From Auxenochlorella pyrenoidosa (taxonomy: Eukaryota; Chlorophyta; Trebouxiophyceae; Chlorellales; Chlorellaceae), in NCBI GenBank assembly GCA_001430745.1, contig KQ482057.1, forward strand, positions 633,047 through 697,046: a stretch of DNA of 64,000 nt, read 5' to 3'. The notes under the pieces are model-generated. The model worked only from the letters and a program-made list of their open reading frames with translations. It did not search any database and was not told the DNA's origin. Position numbers and translations under genes: made by a program. Of the stretch, positions 53,576 through 64,000 are shown piece by piece; position 1 is the stretch's first letter; every line of letters starts with the position of its first letter.

Positions 53576-54712
53576 ATGGTGGCCGCCAAGAAGACCAAGA
53601 AGGCTCAGGAGTCTATCAACTCCCGCCTGGCCCTGGTGATGAAGTCGGGCAAGTACACCCTGGGCTACAAGACCACCCTGAAGACCCTGCGCTCTGGCAA
53701 GGTGCGACAGACAGCAGTGGCACTCAAGCGCCAGCCTCTTTTAGCCATGGCAAGGAGCAGGATAGAGTGCCATGCGCTGCTCAGCAGTCAAGGGCCTGCT
53801 GGCGTGCTGCAAGCAAGAGCTTGACTGGCAGCAACTGCAGAGGAGAAGCGATGGGGTGCAACACACCTCAGCCTGGATGGTGCATGGCAGTCCTGGAGCA
53901 GCTGCAGATGCGTGGCAGTCGGCAGACAGCGCACCTCTTTCGGCATGGTCGGCATGGTGCAGCAGCGGCGACAGATGGTGTAGCGTGCAGCAAATTCTCG
54001 CTGCGAGCTGCCGCACGGCCGTTACTACGGCGCACAGCCTCGCAGCGCGCGCAGCTGCCCTGCAGTCGTTCGAGGTCGTGCACCTCCGTGCCAGCCCTCC
54101 CTGTGCTCCCACTAGCGAGAGCAGTGAGCCTGCGACCTCCCTGCAGCCAAGGCTGGTCCACCCCTCCCGCACTTGCGCTGTCTCGTCTGTGCCGACTTCC
54201 GAGACCGCTGCTCGCTCACCCATCGCCCCTTCCCACCCACCCCCCTCCTGCCGCAGGCCAAGCTGGTGATCATCTCCAACAACTGCCCCGCCGTGCGCAA
54301 GAGCGAGATCGAGTACTACGCCATGCTGTCCAAGACGGGCGTGCACCACTACACCGGCAACAACGTCGACCTGGGTACCGGTGCGCAGCTGGGCCGCCAT
54401 GGCCGCTCTGGCATGTGGCCCAGGCCCGGGGCGCTATGTGCGTGCTGCTCTGGCGTGCGTCCCAGCCTGCAATGCTGCATGCGTGTGCAGAGCGCCAGCA
54501 GGGCAGAGTAGGCGTGCGCGTGGGGGTGCCAGGTGGGAAAGTGTCGCGGCACGAGGGCCCAGAACGAGGGCTGCGTACCAATGCACCCCTGCCTCACTGC
54601 TGACCCACCCCTTCCCGCCCATGCGCCCCCTGCAGCCTGCGGTAAGCTGCACCGCGTGTCCGTGCTCACCATCACCGACGCTGGTGACTCGGACATTGTG
54701 TCCCAGATGTAG
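53576..54712 (+). CDS. RPL30: Cytosolic 60S ribosomal protein L30 (eL30)
   Basis: Exons 53576-53701, 54257-54380 and 54636-54712 close to 108 residues, the family's size. The protein belongs to the L7Ae/L30e RNA-binding group. Its signatures are [79 protein letters not shown] and [13 protein letters not shown]. The start context is TTCACCATGG. Intron 1 is 555 nt, long next to the exons. Confidence 0.97.
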
Positions 54713-55192
54713 GCGCGCCGCACGTAGCAGGCAGCCCGTGAGCATGCGCTCTGGATCTTGACCTGGTGGACTCCTTGTAAACCAAGGGATCTTTGCAGAG
54801 CAGAGTAGTGAAGCAGCCCTAAGGCACGCAAGGGGCACGGAGCACCCTGGAGGGCTGCTGGTGCCGTGCAGAGAGGGTGGCGCCTGGGTGGCGCCAACAA
54901 GGAGGGCTGTGCCGTGTATTGTGACGAGCCCGTGTTGACTCTGCCTTTAAAAATTCTCTGCTGGTCGAGGATGTGATGATTTCACTGCTTGGAAAGTTGA
55001 CCAGGTGAGCTGAAAACCGGTGGCCAGGTGGCAGGGTGCAGTGTTCGGTTCGGGGCGGTACCGAGCAGGCAGTAAGCTGCTTTGAAAGTAGCTGGGAGTG
55101 TTCTCACCCATTGTCGGTGAGATTCTCGTACCCAAGTCATCTCAGACCTTGCCCAGCCTCTGCGCAGTCCCGTTTCAGGAGTCGCTGTAGCC
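54713..55192. other. Intergenic: L30 3' UTR and ester-cyclase upstream region
   Basis: It contains the L30 poly(A) signal at 54776-54780. Otherwise no gene is seen in these 480 bp. Confidence 0.5.
54776..54780 (+). terminator. UGUAA poly(A) signal of L30
   Basis: TGTAA lies 64 nt after the L30 stop codon. Confidence 0.65.
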
Positions 55193-56746
55193 ATGGCCTT
55201 GGCCGCTCGGGTACCCGCCGCGCTTGGAGCGGCCAGCAGAGCGGCAGTGTGGCGTGTAGGCGCTCGATCGCTCAGCAGCAGCGCGGCACAGCCGGGTGAG
55301 CCCTCTGGCGCCAGTCCCCCGCTCCCTTGCCGGCGCTTCGTTTTGCCCCTCCCCCGGCCTTCCCAAGCCTCCCACCTGCTTTTCGCCGTGTAGCACTGGA
55401 GGACAGCTTGCCCGATCTCAACGCTCTATGGGAAGAGCACATCGCAACAGAGTTCACGCAGAAGAGCGCAGCAGCGGCAGTCGCCACCATGGTGGGGCTG
55501 CTCCTCGAGCCGTACCGACGCATTGCTGCCAGGGCGCCTTACACTCAGCAGCTCAACAACCGTCCCTGCTGCATGCACAGCCAGCCTGCCATGGCAGACG
55601 AATGCCACGCCCATGCCGCCACAGGTCCCTTCCAGCACAGTCAACCACGTGCCTGTGATGACTGGCGGGGTGGGCACGCAGGCGCTGGAGCAGTTTTATG
55701 CTCGGCACTTCATCCCAAAGTGAGCCACAGCACAAGGGCAGCTCCGCCAAGGCTGCGACGGGCCCTGCGCGCATGTTGCACCAGGGCCCTGCCTGGCAGC
55801 TTGTTACCGCCTGCAAGACTTCCGCTGTCAAACAAGCCCTGCCTGCTGTGAGCACCCCACATGAACAACCCCCTGCAAGCATGGGCACTGCCCACCGGCC
55901 CCTGCAGGATGCCGCCAGACGTGAAGCTGACCCCCATCGACCGCCACATCGCGCCGCCCTCCTCACTTGTGGACGAGTTTGTGTTTGAGTTCACGCACTC
56001 CCAGCCCATGGACTGGATGCTGCCGGGTGAGCTGGCAGTTGCCCAGGCCAGCCTGCATGCCTGGTACTGGAGGGGGGCGTGTGCAGCGCATGTGGCGGGT
56101 ATGCTAGCGGCAAGGGCAGCAGGGTGCCAAGGAGGCGATGAACAGGCTCTGCCACTGGTGCAGCGGCACTGCTGCCTAGAGGGGGTGAGCATGCCACACA
56201 TCCTCGCCAGGTGCGCCGCACCCTCCCCTGCCCCCTTGAAGCAGGAGTAGCGCCCACCGGCCGCCACGTGCGGGTGCCTTTTGTGGTGGTGGTCAAGTTT
56301 GAAGGCGACAAGGTATGCTGATGATTCGTGGCTGTGAGGAGCGTAGAGCACCCTGGCGAGCGCCCGCGGCGGCGAGGCCAATGCACCACGGGACCCTGCC
56401 CCTGCCTGTGCACAGCCGCCCCTGGCCCTGTTGCACCTGCTCGCTGTCGCTCCCACCTGGCGCAGACACTGCTGCCTGCCGGGCAGAGGATATTTTTAAG
56501 CCCGGCTGCCCGGGCCCGCCAACCTCTCATCCTTACTCACGCGCCACCCCACCCACCCCCATCCCGCCCCCGCGCCCCTGCTTGCAGCTGTCTGCGGAGC
56601 GCATCTACTGGGATCAGGCCTCTGTGCTGGTGCAGCTGGGGCTCCTTGACCCGTCGGGGCTCCCCGTGACCGGAGCAGAGCAGGCAGACAAAGTGGTGGC
56701 CGTGGCAAGTGGCCAGGCAGCAGCGGGGCCTTCATCAACGGGCTGA
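55193..56746 (+). CDS. SnoaL-like ester cyclase family protein, organelle-targeted
   Basis: Six exons (55193-55295, 55394-55491, 55625-55719, 55908-56026, 56245-56312, 56588-56746) close to 213 residues. The first 30 residues (MALAARVPAALGAASRAAVW, then RSLSSSAA) look like a mitochondrial or plastid presequence. The rest follows the NTF2/SnoaL-like pattern seen in proteins often labelled carboxymethylenebutenolidase: NHVPVMTGGVGTQALEQFYA, VDEFVFEFTHSQPMDWMLPG, PTGRHVRVPFVVVVKFEGDK and IYWDQASVLVQLGLLD. The fold is a small alpha+beta cone that binds hydrophobic or lactone-like ligands. The substrate is unknown and activity is not proven for this group. It converges on LIL3. Confidence 0.72.
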
Positions 56747-57115
56747 TTTGTGCAGGGGCAGTTGTTGTCAGTTATGGAAAAAATATATTTAAAAAACTCC
56801 TATCCGTAAGATGCTCTTTCCCCCTCACTGCGTACCCTGACTGCGGGGTCTGCTTGTGACTGAATTACACAAGCCTGGAAGGAGGAGCAGCAGCAGAAGG
56901 AAGCGGTACACAGAGGGAAGCGACGGAAGCAGTAATGAACTGCGGGCGGCTGTAGCGGAGCAAAGCGCGAGCGTGACAAAGCGGGGAGTGAGTGCAGAGT
57001 GAGCAAGGGTAGCGTTTCTTTCTCGGGGGGGTGCCGCGGGGCGCGCGCGGTGTCACATCATCATTAGTCGTCTGGCGGCGGCGGGGTGGGCGGGGTGAGC
57101 GGCGGGCAGCACAGC
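56747..57115. other. Tail-to-tail region between ester cyclase and LIL3
   Basis: It contains an A/T run near 56777-56800 just after the ester-cyclase stop, unusual for this GC-rich DNA, and the LIL3 poly(A) signal at 56865-56869. No gene is seen. Confidence 0.5.
56865..56869 (-). terminator. UGUAA poly(A) signal of LIL3
   Basis: TTACA on the + strand, 247 nt past the LIL3 stop at 57116-57118. Confidence 0.55.
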
Positions 57116-59051
57116 TTAGTTGTCAGACGGCCGCTCCTGGCCCTCCCACGTCGCGTTCCACTGCTTGTCGTAGAAGGTGGCCTGCAGGCGAGGGGAACAT
57201 GGGGAGAGGGAGCCCACGTAAGCAGCTGCCATGGAGCACACGAGCAATGGAGAACCAGGATAGAAGACATCCTCCCACCGGCCGACCCTCCCCAAGACGC
57301 AAGGAATGTGCCGGCCGTTCCAGCCCCCAGAGAGGCGCGGCAGCCCTCCCAGGCCGTCCCCCTCCCCACCTCGTCGATCAGGTTCTTGTACTTGTCAATG
57401 TCCGAGGTGGTGCGGACGAGCAGGATGGCAAACACGCAGATGTGCAGCAGCACCTTGCCGATGAAGCTGTTCTGCTGGTCCAGCAGGCCCACACCTGCGA
57501 CGGCAAGGGTGGGGCGGGCCAGAGGGTTGAGGAAGAGTGTGCGCAGAGCAGGGGGCGCCAGTGCAGACAATCATGGCCGAGGGCAGAGGTGGTCAGTATG
57601 ACCAGGGCAGGCAGCAGGACGGCGGCGGGATGACCGCCCTTCTTGCAGGCCCGCCCGCCCACCGGTGAGCTGGTCCACGAATAGCGCCAGCACGTAGCCC
57701 ATCATGGCGGCGCGGCCGTTGAGCTTCTCCGCCTCGGGCAGGTGGAAGCGGCGCACCCACGCCCACCAGGGGATCTCGCTCGTGTCAAACAGCACCGGCT
57801 CCTCGTTGGCTGCAGGCGGGGTGGAGGCGCAGCGCACGCGGCGATTTGGTACGCAATGAACGCAGTGAACGGGCCTGGCTGGTGAACTGTGGGCTTGCAA
57901 GCCCGAACTTTCGTTTGCAATGCTGCCAGGCGAGCAGGCATGCAGCAAAGGGACACACGGGCATGAGGGCGGGGCGACTCACTGCAGGGGATGGGCGAGT
58001 CCTCCAGCAGCTTGCGGCGCGCCATCTCGACGTCAATCACGGCATCCCAGTCCACCTCGCCGTCCTTGCCCCTGCGCCACGAGGAAGCAAGGGCGGGGCG
58101 TGCGCGCGCTGGGTCAGCGGGGCGCAGCAAGATCCACAGGACGCGGGCCGCGAGGCGCAACGCTGTGGGCAGGAACGCTAGTGCCGTGGCCGATCGCAAT
58201 CGCAGATCTCGCTGCCGGGCCCACTGCAGATGGCGCTCACTTGAACATGGACAGGTCCCAGCGGCCGCCCTTCCACCGGTAGTCCATGAAGCGGCCGTCC
58301 ACCAGCTGCGGGGGAGGGGAGGGCACCAGGTGGACACGCTGGATGAGAGGGGCGTGAACGCGTGGGGTGCCCCGCGGGGGGGGGGGGGCGCGATGTACAG
58401 CTGGCCAGGCAGCGGCAGCGCGGCTGCATGCAGCCACCGTCGGTGCGCCGTTCTTGCGGCGTCTATGCAGCCGCTTTGGGATCCCGCAACAGCTGCGCTG
58501 TCAGTGCGGCTGCGCCCATTTGCGCTGCCAGAAAACGCGGCCCACCTGGAGCACGGGACCAGCAGAGCCGGTCTCGCCCTCAGCCATGGTCTTGAACTTC
58601 TCGCTGGCATCCTTGCCCGCCGCCGCTGCGCCCTTCAGGGTGCCGCCGCGCTCCAGGGGAGACAGCTTGCGGTCCTGCAGCAGACAAAGATCGGGGGCGG
58701 AGCTGGATGAGCGCCAGGGGTGGCGGCGTCCCGCCCGGCGGTCGCCCAGCTTGCAGGCAGCCTGCGATCTACCACCCATCAATCATGGTCACTCAGAGCC
58801 TCGACATGCGCCATGGGCCCGAAATGCGGTCAAAAGAGACTCGGCAGGGCGCCCTCGACAACGGGCCTACCCCATCCAGGCGCCTGGGCGCGCCCTTCGC
58901 ACCCCCTGCGCCCTTCAATACAAACCTTCTTCTCCAGAGTGGCGGTGGCAGCCGCGCCATTCTCGGCAGCCTCAGCCTTCACGCGGCGCTGCACCCGGCC
59001 GAGCCGGGGGGCGCGGACAGCGCCTGCCTGCAGAGACAGAACAGCCTGCAT
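57116..59051 (-). CDS. LIL3: Light-harvesting-like protein 3 (LIL3)
   Basis: LIL3 is a two-helix thylakoid protein that binds chlorophyll intermediates. In plants it anchors geranylgeranyl reductase and protochlorophyllide reductase, linking phytyl supply to chlorophyll synthesis. Seven exons (58926-59051, 58546-58674, 58241-58305, 57983-58071, 57663-57809, 57370-57494, 57116-57181) close to 248 residues. Key parts are a short transit peptide ([20 protein letters not shown]), [39 protein letters not shown], the LHC motif [13 protein letters not shown] in helix 1, a second helix ([16 protein letters not shown]) and [13 protein letters not shown] at the end. The start at 59051 is the nearest in-frame ATG. 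A CTGCAG acceptor right after it leaves open a different first exon upstream. Confidence 0.93.
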
Positions 59052-59246
59052 GTTCACTGACGTTGTGCAGACAAGCAGAACGCACAAACTCTCTCCCCCA
59101 ACTTGCAGATAACATAGCTGCTCCCTGCTGGGGCCTGCTGGGCGAGCTCCCCGGAGCATGGCAGCAATTCCGGCTTGCTGGCAGCTCCCGATCGCCATCC
59201 CCGCCGCTTTGATTGATTGGACCGCTTGGTGGGCGTCCCTGCCAAC
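59052..59246. promoter_or_regulatory. Short divergent promoter of LIL3 and KAS I
   Basis: Only 195 bp separate the two start codons, so the promoters of a thylakoid protein and a plastid fatty-acid enzyme overlap here. No specific motif is identified. Confidence 0.5.
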
Positions 59247-62200
59247 ATGATGGTGACAGCGGCCCTGCAGCAGCGCACCTCCGGCCTGGGGGCCGTCCAG
59301 CAGGGCTCGGGCGTGCGCCAGCCGCGGGTGGGTGAAAAATGCGCTTCCGAGGGTCCGCCCCAGGCCCTGGTGCCGCCGTCCGAGGCCTTGGGTCGCTGGG
59401 CCCACTGCCCCTGACCGCTGCTGGCTCATCGTTCGAGGCCACGGCGCTCAGAGGTCGACGATGCAAGCATCCAACAGGCACAGCGCCCCCTGTCGCTGCA
59501 GGCTGCGAGGCCACGGACGGTGGCGGTGCGTGCCGCCGCCAAGCGGGAGACCGACCCTAAGAAGCGTGTGGTGATCACCGGCATGTGAGTTTCCCTGTCT
59601 GCGTGGTAGTTCACGGGGGCTGCAGCGAGAGCAATGCCCAGCTGGGAAGGCTGCCGCATGCGCAGCAGCGCCCACTGCAGGCGGGCGGGCACTCCCGTGG
59701 CATGAGCAGTGGCCTGTGCCAGAATGGCGGCGCAGCTGCCAGAATCTCTGACAGGCCCGTCTTGAGCTGGGTGCTGGTGCCTGCCCCTCCGCCATCTTTG
59801 CAGGGGCATTGCCTCTTGCTTCGGCAACGACATCGATCACTTCTACGACCAGGTTTGACCGGCTGCCGTGTGACTGGGTGGTTGAGACCTGCGCTGTATA
59901 GCAGCGGCCTGCCTACCTGCCCCCGCTTCTGTTGCTCGCATGCCTTAATCTAGCAGCCTGCCGTGCAGCTTGCCTCTTCCACAGCTGCGCGAGAGGCTCC
60001 CGGTGCAGCTGGCCGGGTGCAGGCCAGAGAGGTGCCCCCTGCACGCCAACTGCCGCTGAGCTCCGCCCCGTGCCTGCCACGCCGCGCAGCTGCTGGCTGG
60101 CGTGAGCGGCGTGGACTACATCTCCCGCTTCGATGCCTCCGAGTTCCCCACCAAGTTTGCGGCCCAGGTGCGCCCGCAGCCAGCCGGCCCCTTGGGGTGG
60201 CAGCCCGGGTCCAGACCGTGTTCCAGCGGGAGCAGGAATACCTCTCAGGAAGCAGAAGCACCTGGGAAAGACCACACGGCCCTTCAGCGCACACAGCAGG
60301 ATGCCAACGTTTGCTTCTTCCGGCGGCGAGCTCCTCCTCGCGGATCAAGGGCCCTTGAAGCGGGCGACCTGTCCACAACCGTTCTGCCTGTCGGTCTCCT
60401 CCCCACCGCAGATCAAGGACTTTGACGTGGGCGACCTGGTGGACAAGAAGAACGCGCGGCGCTACGACGACTGCCTGTCCTACACCATGGTGGCCTCCAA
60501 GAAGGTGGGTGGGTGGGTGACCGGCGGTACCAGAGCGCCACATGCTGCTCTCGCCCGCATGCGACGGCCCTGCTTCCGCAACTTGGTGCTGGCGGTGCTG
60601 GCGGTGCTTAAGGCAGCCAGGTCGAGGGCCGCGCTGCCGGCTCTGGCAAATTCTGCGCCTGTCATGCCGGCCACAGTGTCCCGACCCAAAGCGCGCCCAG
60701 CGTGGGCAGCACCATCTGCCCAGCACCGACCCGCCGGCCGCCCCCGCGGCTGTGCTGCGCAGGCGCTGCAAGAGGCGGGCCTGGAGAAGGGTGCCAACCC
60801 GGACGGCCACGGCTCGCTGGACAAGACGCGCGTGGGCGTGCTGGTGGGCAGCGGCATGGGCGGCCTGACCGGTGAGCGCTGCGGGCTAGGCGGAAGGGGC
60901 ACACAGCATGAGGGCACAGGGCGCCAGGCGTACAAGTCCACTGGCTCGGTAAACGGTGGGCCTCCCGCCGTGCTTGCAATCTTGGGACAGAAGGCTCCAG
61001 GCGGTCCATTGCGGCGCACACCCCGACGTATGGGCCCTGGTACGCCAACCACCCCACCCTGGTCCCCCGCCACGCGCCCCACCCCACCACCGCCCCACCC
61101 CACCGCCCCGCCGCCGCCTGCAGTCTTCCAGGACGGCGTCAAGGCGCTGGTGGAGAAGGGCTACAAGAAGATCACCCCCTTCTTCATCCCCTACGCCATC
61201 ACCAACATGGGTGGGTGGGGCTGGAGGCCCGATGCGCCTGCTGCACTGGGCCCGTCGATGCGGCGCATCCCGACCCAACCTCCTTACGAGGTCAAGGAAC
61301 CGGGAGCATGCTGCCGTGGCCACCAGCCCTGCGCCTTAGTGCGCTGCCCGTCCCTGGCCCAGTGCGGACTGCACATGTTGAAGCCTCGAATGCAGGCATG
61401 CACAAGCTGCACGTGCGGTGTCACCGCTGGGGGCGGCTCCCCCAGCCGCTTCCTGCCTGCTGGTAGCCATAGCCCACCCTGCCGCCGCCCCCGCCGCCCC
61501 GCTGTCCAGGCGGCGCGCTGCTGGCCATTGACCAGGGCTTCATGGGCCCCAACTACTCCATCTCCACCGCCTGCGCCACCGCCAACTACGCCTTCGTGTC
61601 GGGTGGGCGGCCGGGCAGGGCAGGGGGCGCGCATCTGCGGCCGCCCACGGGCGAGCGGTGGCACCACACGCCGGTTCCTGACCGCCCTGTGACAGCGCAT
61701 GCAGCCCCCTTACACACTGACTGATTTTCCAGCTCCACACCTCCCCGGGCATCTGTGCAGCGGCCAACCACATCCGCAATGGCGACGCCGACGTCATGAT
61801 TGCTGGCGGCAGCGAGGCGCCCATCATCCCCGTGGGCCTGGGCGGCTTCGTGGCTTGCAGGTGCGCCATCACGCCGCCCCGCTATGCAGACCCTGCAAAG
61901 GCCCGGCCCTCCAGGGCGGACGCAGGGGCATGGGAGCGCCAGTCAGGGCTGGATGCAGTGCGGATGCATCATCAATGGAGGCTTGGCAGCTGGTTGCGTC
62001 CAGCAAACGTGGCCGCCCTCCCTCTGTGCGCCCGCTGGCGCTCAGCCCGGTGTCGCCAGGCCGGCGCCATCACCTCACGCCCATGTTTGCTGCGCCACCG
62101 CCTCGTCCCGCCCCCGCAGAGCGCTGAGTCAGCGCAACGACGAGCCGCAGCGCGCGTCGCGGCCGTGGGACCAGGGCCGTGACGGCTTTGTGATGGGCGA

Positions 62201-64000
62201 GGGCGCGGGTGAGCCGCCTGGTGCTGCTCCCGAGGCTGCCCACAGCCCACGAAGGACGGGCCCGGCGGGCGTTAGGGTGGGCCCCACCCCTGCCGCGCCC
62301 CGCGTGGTGCCCATCTGCATACCAACGCGCCCGACCAAACCCGGCGCTGTCCTCTGTCCCCCATTCCCCACCTCAGGCGTGCTGATCATGGAGAGCCTGG
62401 AGCACGCACAGAAGCGGGGGGCCAACATCATCTGCGAGTACCTGGGCGGTGAGTTGGGCGGGGCGGCCGCGGCCATGCGTGTGGCGCCTGCTCGCATGGA
62501 CTGCACACCTGCAGACACACTGCATGTCTCCTCCGGGTGCGAACAACTGCCTTGGGTGGCATGCCGGCATCGCCTGCACACACATAGCGCCAAGGGTTGT
62601 GTGAGGGTTGCCGGTGCGTGTGCAGTTCTGGGGCCGCCCATGCTGGTCTGCTCAGCGCTGCTGGCCACGAACCCCACCCGCAGGCGCGGTGACCTGCGAT
62701 GCGCACCACATGACCGACCCCCACCCCGAGGGCCTGGGCGTGTCCACCTGCATTGAGCTGGCGCTCAAGGACTCGGGCATCGAGCGGGACGAGGTGCGGG
62801 GCCTGCGGCCAGCCGGGCATCGAGCTCGTCTGGCCTGGCGAACAGCCAGCTGTGAACAGCCGCAGCCCAGCTGCCTGCTCTTCCACCCGAGCACGCCTGC
62901 CTGCTTGCCCACAAAGGCCTTAGGCTGGTGGTGGGGGTAAGGCTGCTCTGCACCACCAGGCTGGTGGTGGGGGTTGGGCTGCTTTGCACCACCAGGATAG
63001 CGCCATCCCATGCCACCCCCGCAGGTCAACTACATCAACGCGCACGCCACCTCCACCCTGGTGGGCGACAAGGCCGAGGTCAAGGCCATCAAGAAGGTGC
63101 GTGTGTTGGCGGCAGCAGCGCCCACCGCGCTCTGATCTGTGTGTGGCGGGGCGGGGGGTTAAGGGCTGCCTGCCTGCACCTGGTAACACATGAACAGGGT
63201 GGGCACGTGTAAGCTTATGGGCAGGTAAAAAGATGAAGGCATGCGGCCCAGCCCCCCTGCGCGGCAGCCTGCTCAGCCTGTTGAGCACACGTCAGCCCGC
63301 ACTTAACCCCCCTCCTCAACCCCCTCCACCCCCACCCCACCCCCGGGCAGGTCTTCACCGACCTGTCGCACGTCAAGATGAACGCCACCAAGAGCATGAT
63401 TGGGCACTGCCTGGGAGCAGGTGGGTCCGCTGGGTCAACTCATGGTGGACTCCTCACCTCTACACTGTGCTGCATTTTGCTGCGCTGTGCTCACTGACAG
63501 CAGCGTCGTGGAGATGGAAACGCTTTTCCGCCAGTGGCAGCGCGCTCTGCCTCATTGCGCACCCCCACGCTCTGCCCCTCACCCTGCACTCGCAGCTGGC
63601 GGCATGGAGGCGATAGCCACCATCAAGGCCATCCAGTCCGGCTGGGTGCACCCCACCATCAACCACGTGAGTCCTTCTGCCCTGCCCTCTTGCCGCCGCG
63701 ATCTGGCAGGGTTGAGAATGCATGCGCCCTTTGCCACAAATTTTAGTTTTTCACAGGCGTCTGGAATGGGAGTGGAAGTGGATCATCAACAAAACACTCT
63801 GAAACCGGTCTTGCTCCGCTTCCCGACCCTGCCTCCTGCAGGAGACCCCCATTGAGGAGGTGGACGGCATCAACGTGGTGCCCAATGAGAAGCAGCAGCA
63901 CGACATCACCGTCGGTATCTCCAACAGCTTCGGCTTTGGCGGCCACAACAGTGAGCGCGCCGGGGGGAGGGGGGGGGGGGGGGGGGCGGCGTCGGCGGGG
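59247..64000 (+). CDS. KASI: 3-oxoacyl-[acyl-carrier-protein] synthase I, plastid; 3' end cut by window
   Basis: KAS I extends acyl-ACP by two carbons from malonyl-ACP in plastid fatty-acid synthesis. The first exon (59247-59327, MMVTAALQQRTSGLGAVQQG onward) is a transit peptide. The mature part starts near KRETDPKKRVVITGMGIASC. The catalytic triad is visible: Cys in SISTACATAN (codon 61572-61574), His in NYINAHATST (near 63036) and His in MNATKSMIGHCLGAAGG (near 63400), along with the conserved Lys. GFVMGEGAG and the KAS I-type GAVTCDAHHMTDP and SGWVHPTINH favour KAS I over KAS II. At least 14 exons are present. The last visible exon ends NSFGFGGHN at about 63950, so only a short C-terminal piece is missing. 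Confidence 0.94.
62922..62993. repeat. 36-bp tandem duplication in a KAS I intron
   Basis: Two adjacent 36-bp copies (62922-62957 and 62958-62993) starting AGGCTGGTGGTGGGGG differ at three positions. They lie just upstream of the acceptor of the exon with NYINAHATST. Confidence 0.85.
63959..64000. repeat. G-rich low-complexity run at the window end
   Basis: A nearly pure G run starts just after the KAS I donor. It is intron sequence; similar long G runs occur near 35817-35839 and 40100-40130. They could form G-quadruplexes or be length-uncertain in assembly. Confidence 0.7.

Noticed and set aside
60133..61692. 519-residue open frame on the + strand in the KAS I region
   Set aside because: It reads through KAS I introns and mostly in the wrong frame for its exons; only spliced pieces match the enzyme.
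1..64000. tRNA, rRNA, CRISPR array or transposon
   Set aside because: I looked for cloverleaf genes, repeats with spacers, transposase or reverse-transcriptase motifs and terminal repeats, and saw none that I could support by eye.

Overview
The window is nuclear DNA of a green alga, most likely a Chlorella-like trebouxiophyte. The evidence is high GC, very intron-dense genes, plastid-targeted proteins (GatA, ribosomal protein L24, class I aldolase, LIL3, KAS I), plant-type cytosolic leucyl-tRNA synthetase and expansin homologues, and UGUAA, the green-algal poly(A) signal, downstream of most stop codons. The exon models were built by reading splice sites and checking that reading phase closes across every junction. 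Several close exactly (GatA 535 aa, aldolase 384 aa, L24 176 aa, LIL3 248 aa, S25 108 aa). Single-base boundary errors remain possible.

Layout. 1-2348 (+): 3' part of a BTB-domain gene. 3047-6225 (+): Nup133-like nucleoporin, C-terminal half only. 6691-10734 (+): type II membrane glycosyltransferase with a long Ala/Gln tail. 11168-14535 (+): GatA. 14904-16268 (-): plastid ribosomal protein L24. 17282-20083 (-): plastid fructose-bisphosphate aldolase. 21013-26236 (-): expansin-like protein carrying a stalk, a transmembrane helix and a long cytoplasmic region. 26774-28934 (+): second glycosyltransferase of the same broad type, divergent from the expansin. 29712-30134 (+): ribosomal protein S29. 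30913-42542 (-): cytosolic leucyl-tRNA synthetase. 42927-47072 (+): WDR70-like WD40 protein. 47906-49324 (+): poly-Q protein of unknown function. 49853-50874 (-): profilin. 51753-53173 (-): ribosomal protein S25. 53576-54712 (+): ribosomal protein L30. 55193-56746 (+): SnoaL-like ester cyclase with an organelle presequence. 57116-59051 (-): LIL3. 59247-64000 (+): plastid KAS I, cut by the window end.

Genes alternate in head-to-head pairs (expansin/glycosyltransferase, LeuRS/WDR70, S25/L30, LIL3/KAS I) and tail-to-tail pairs (GatA/L24, S29/LeuRS, poly-Q/profilin, ester cyclase/LIL3). There is no operon logic. Functional links exist only for some divergent neighbours: two translation genes, two plastid photosynthetic or lipid genes, and two probable cell-wall genes.

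The most notable signals are the membrane-anchored expansin architecture, at least seven phase-supported GC-AG introns (three of them in GatA), micro-exons (the 14-nt last exon of aldolase, the 12-nt first exon of LeuRS, a probable ATG-only first exon in S25), and an in-frame 57-nt cassette inside profilin.
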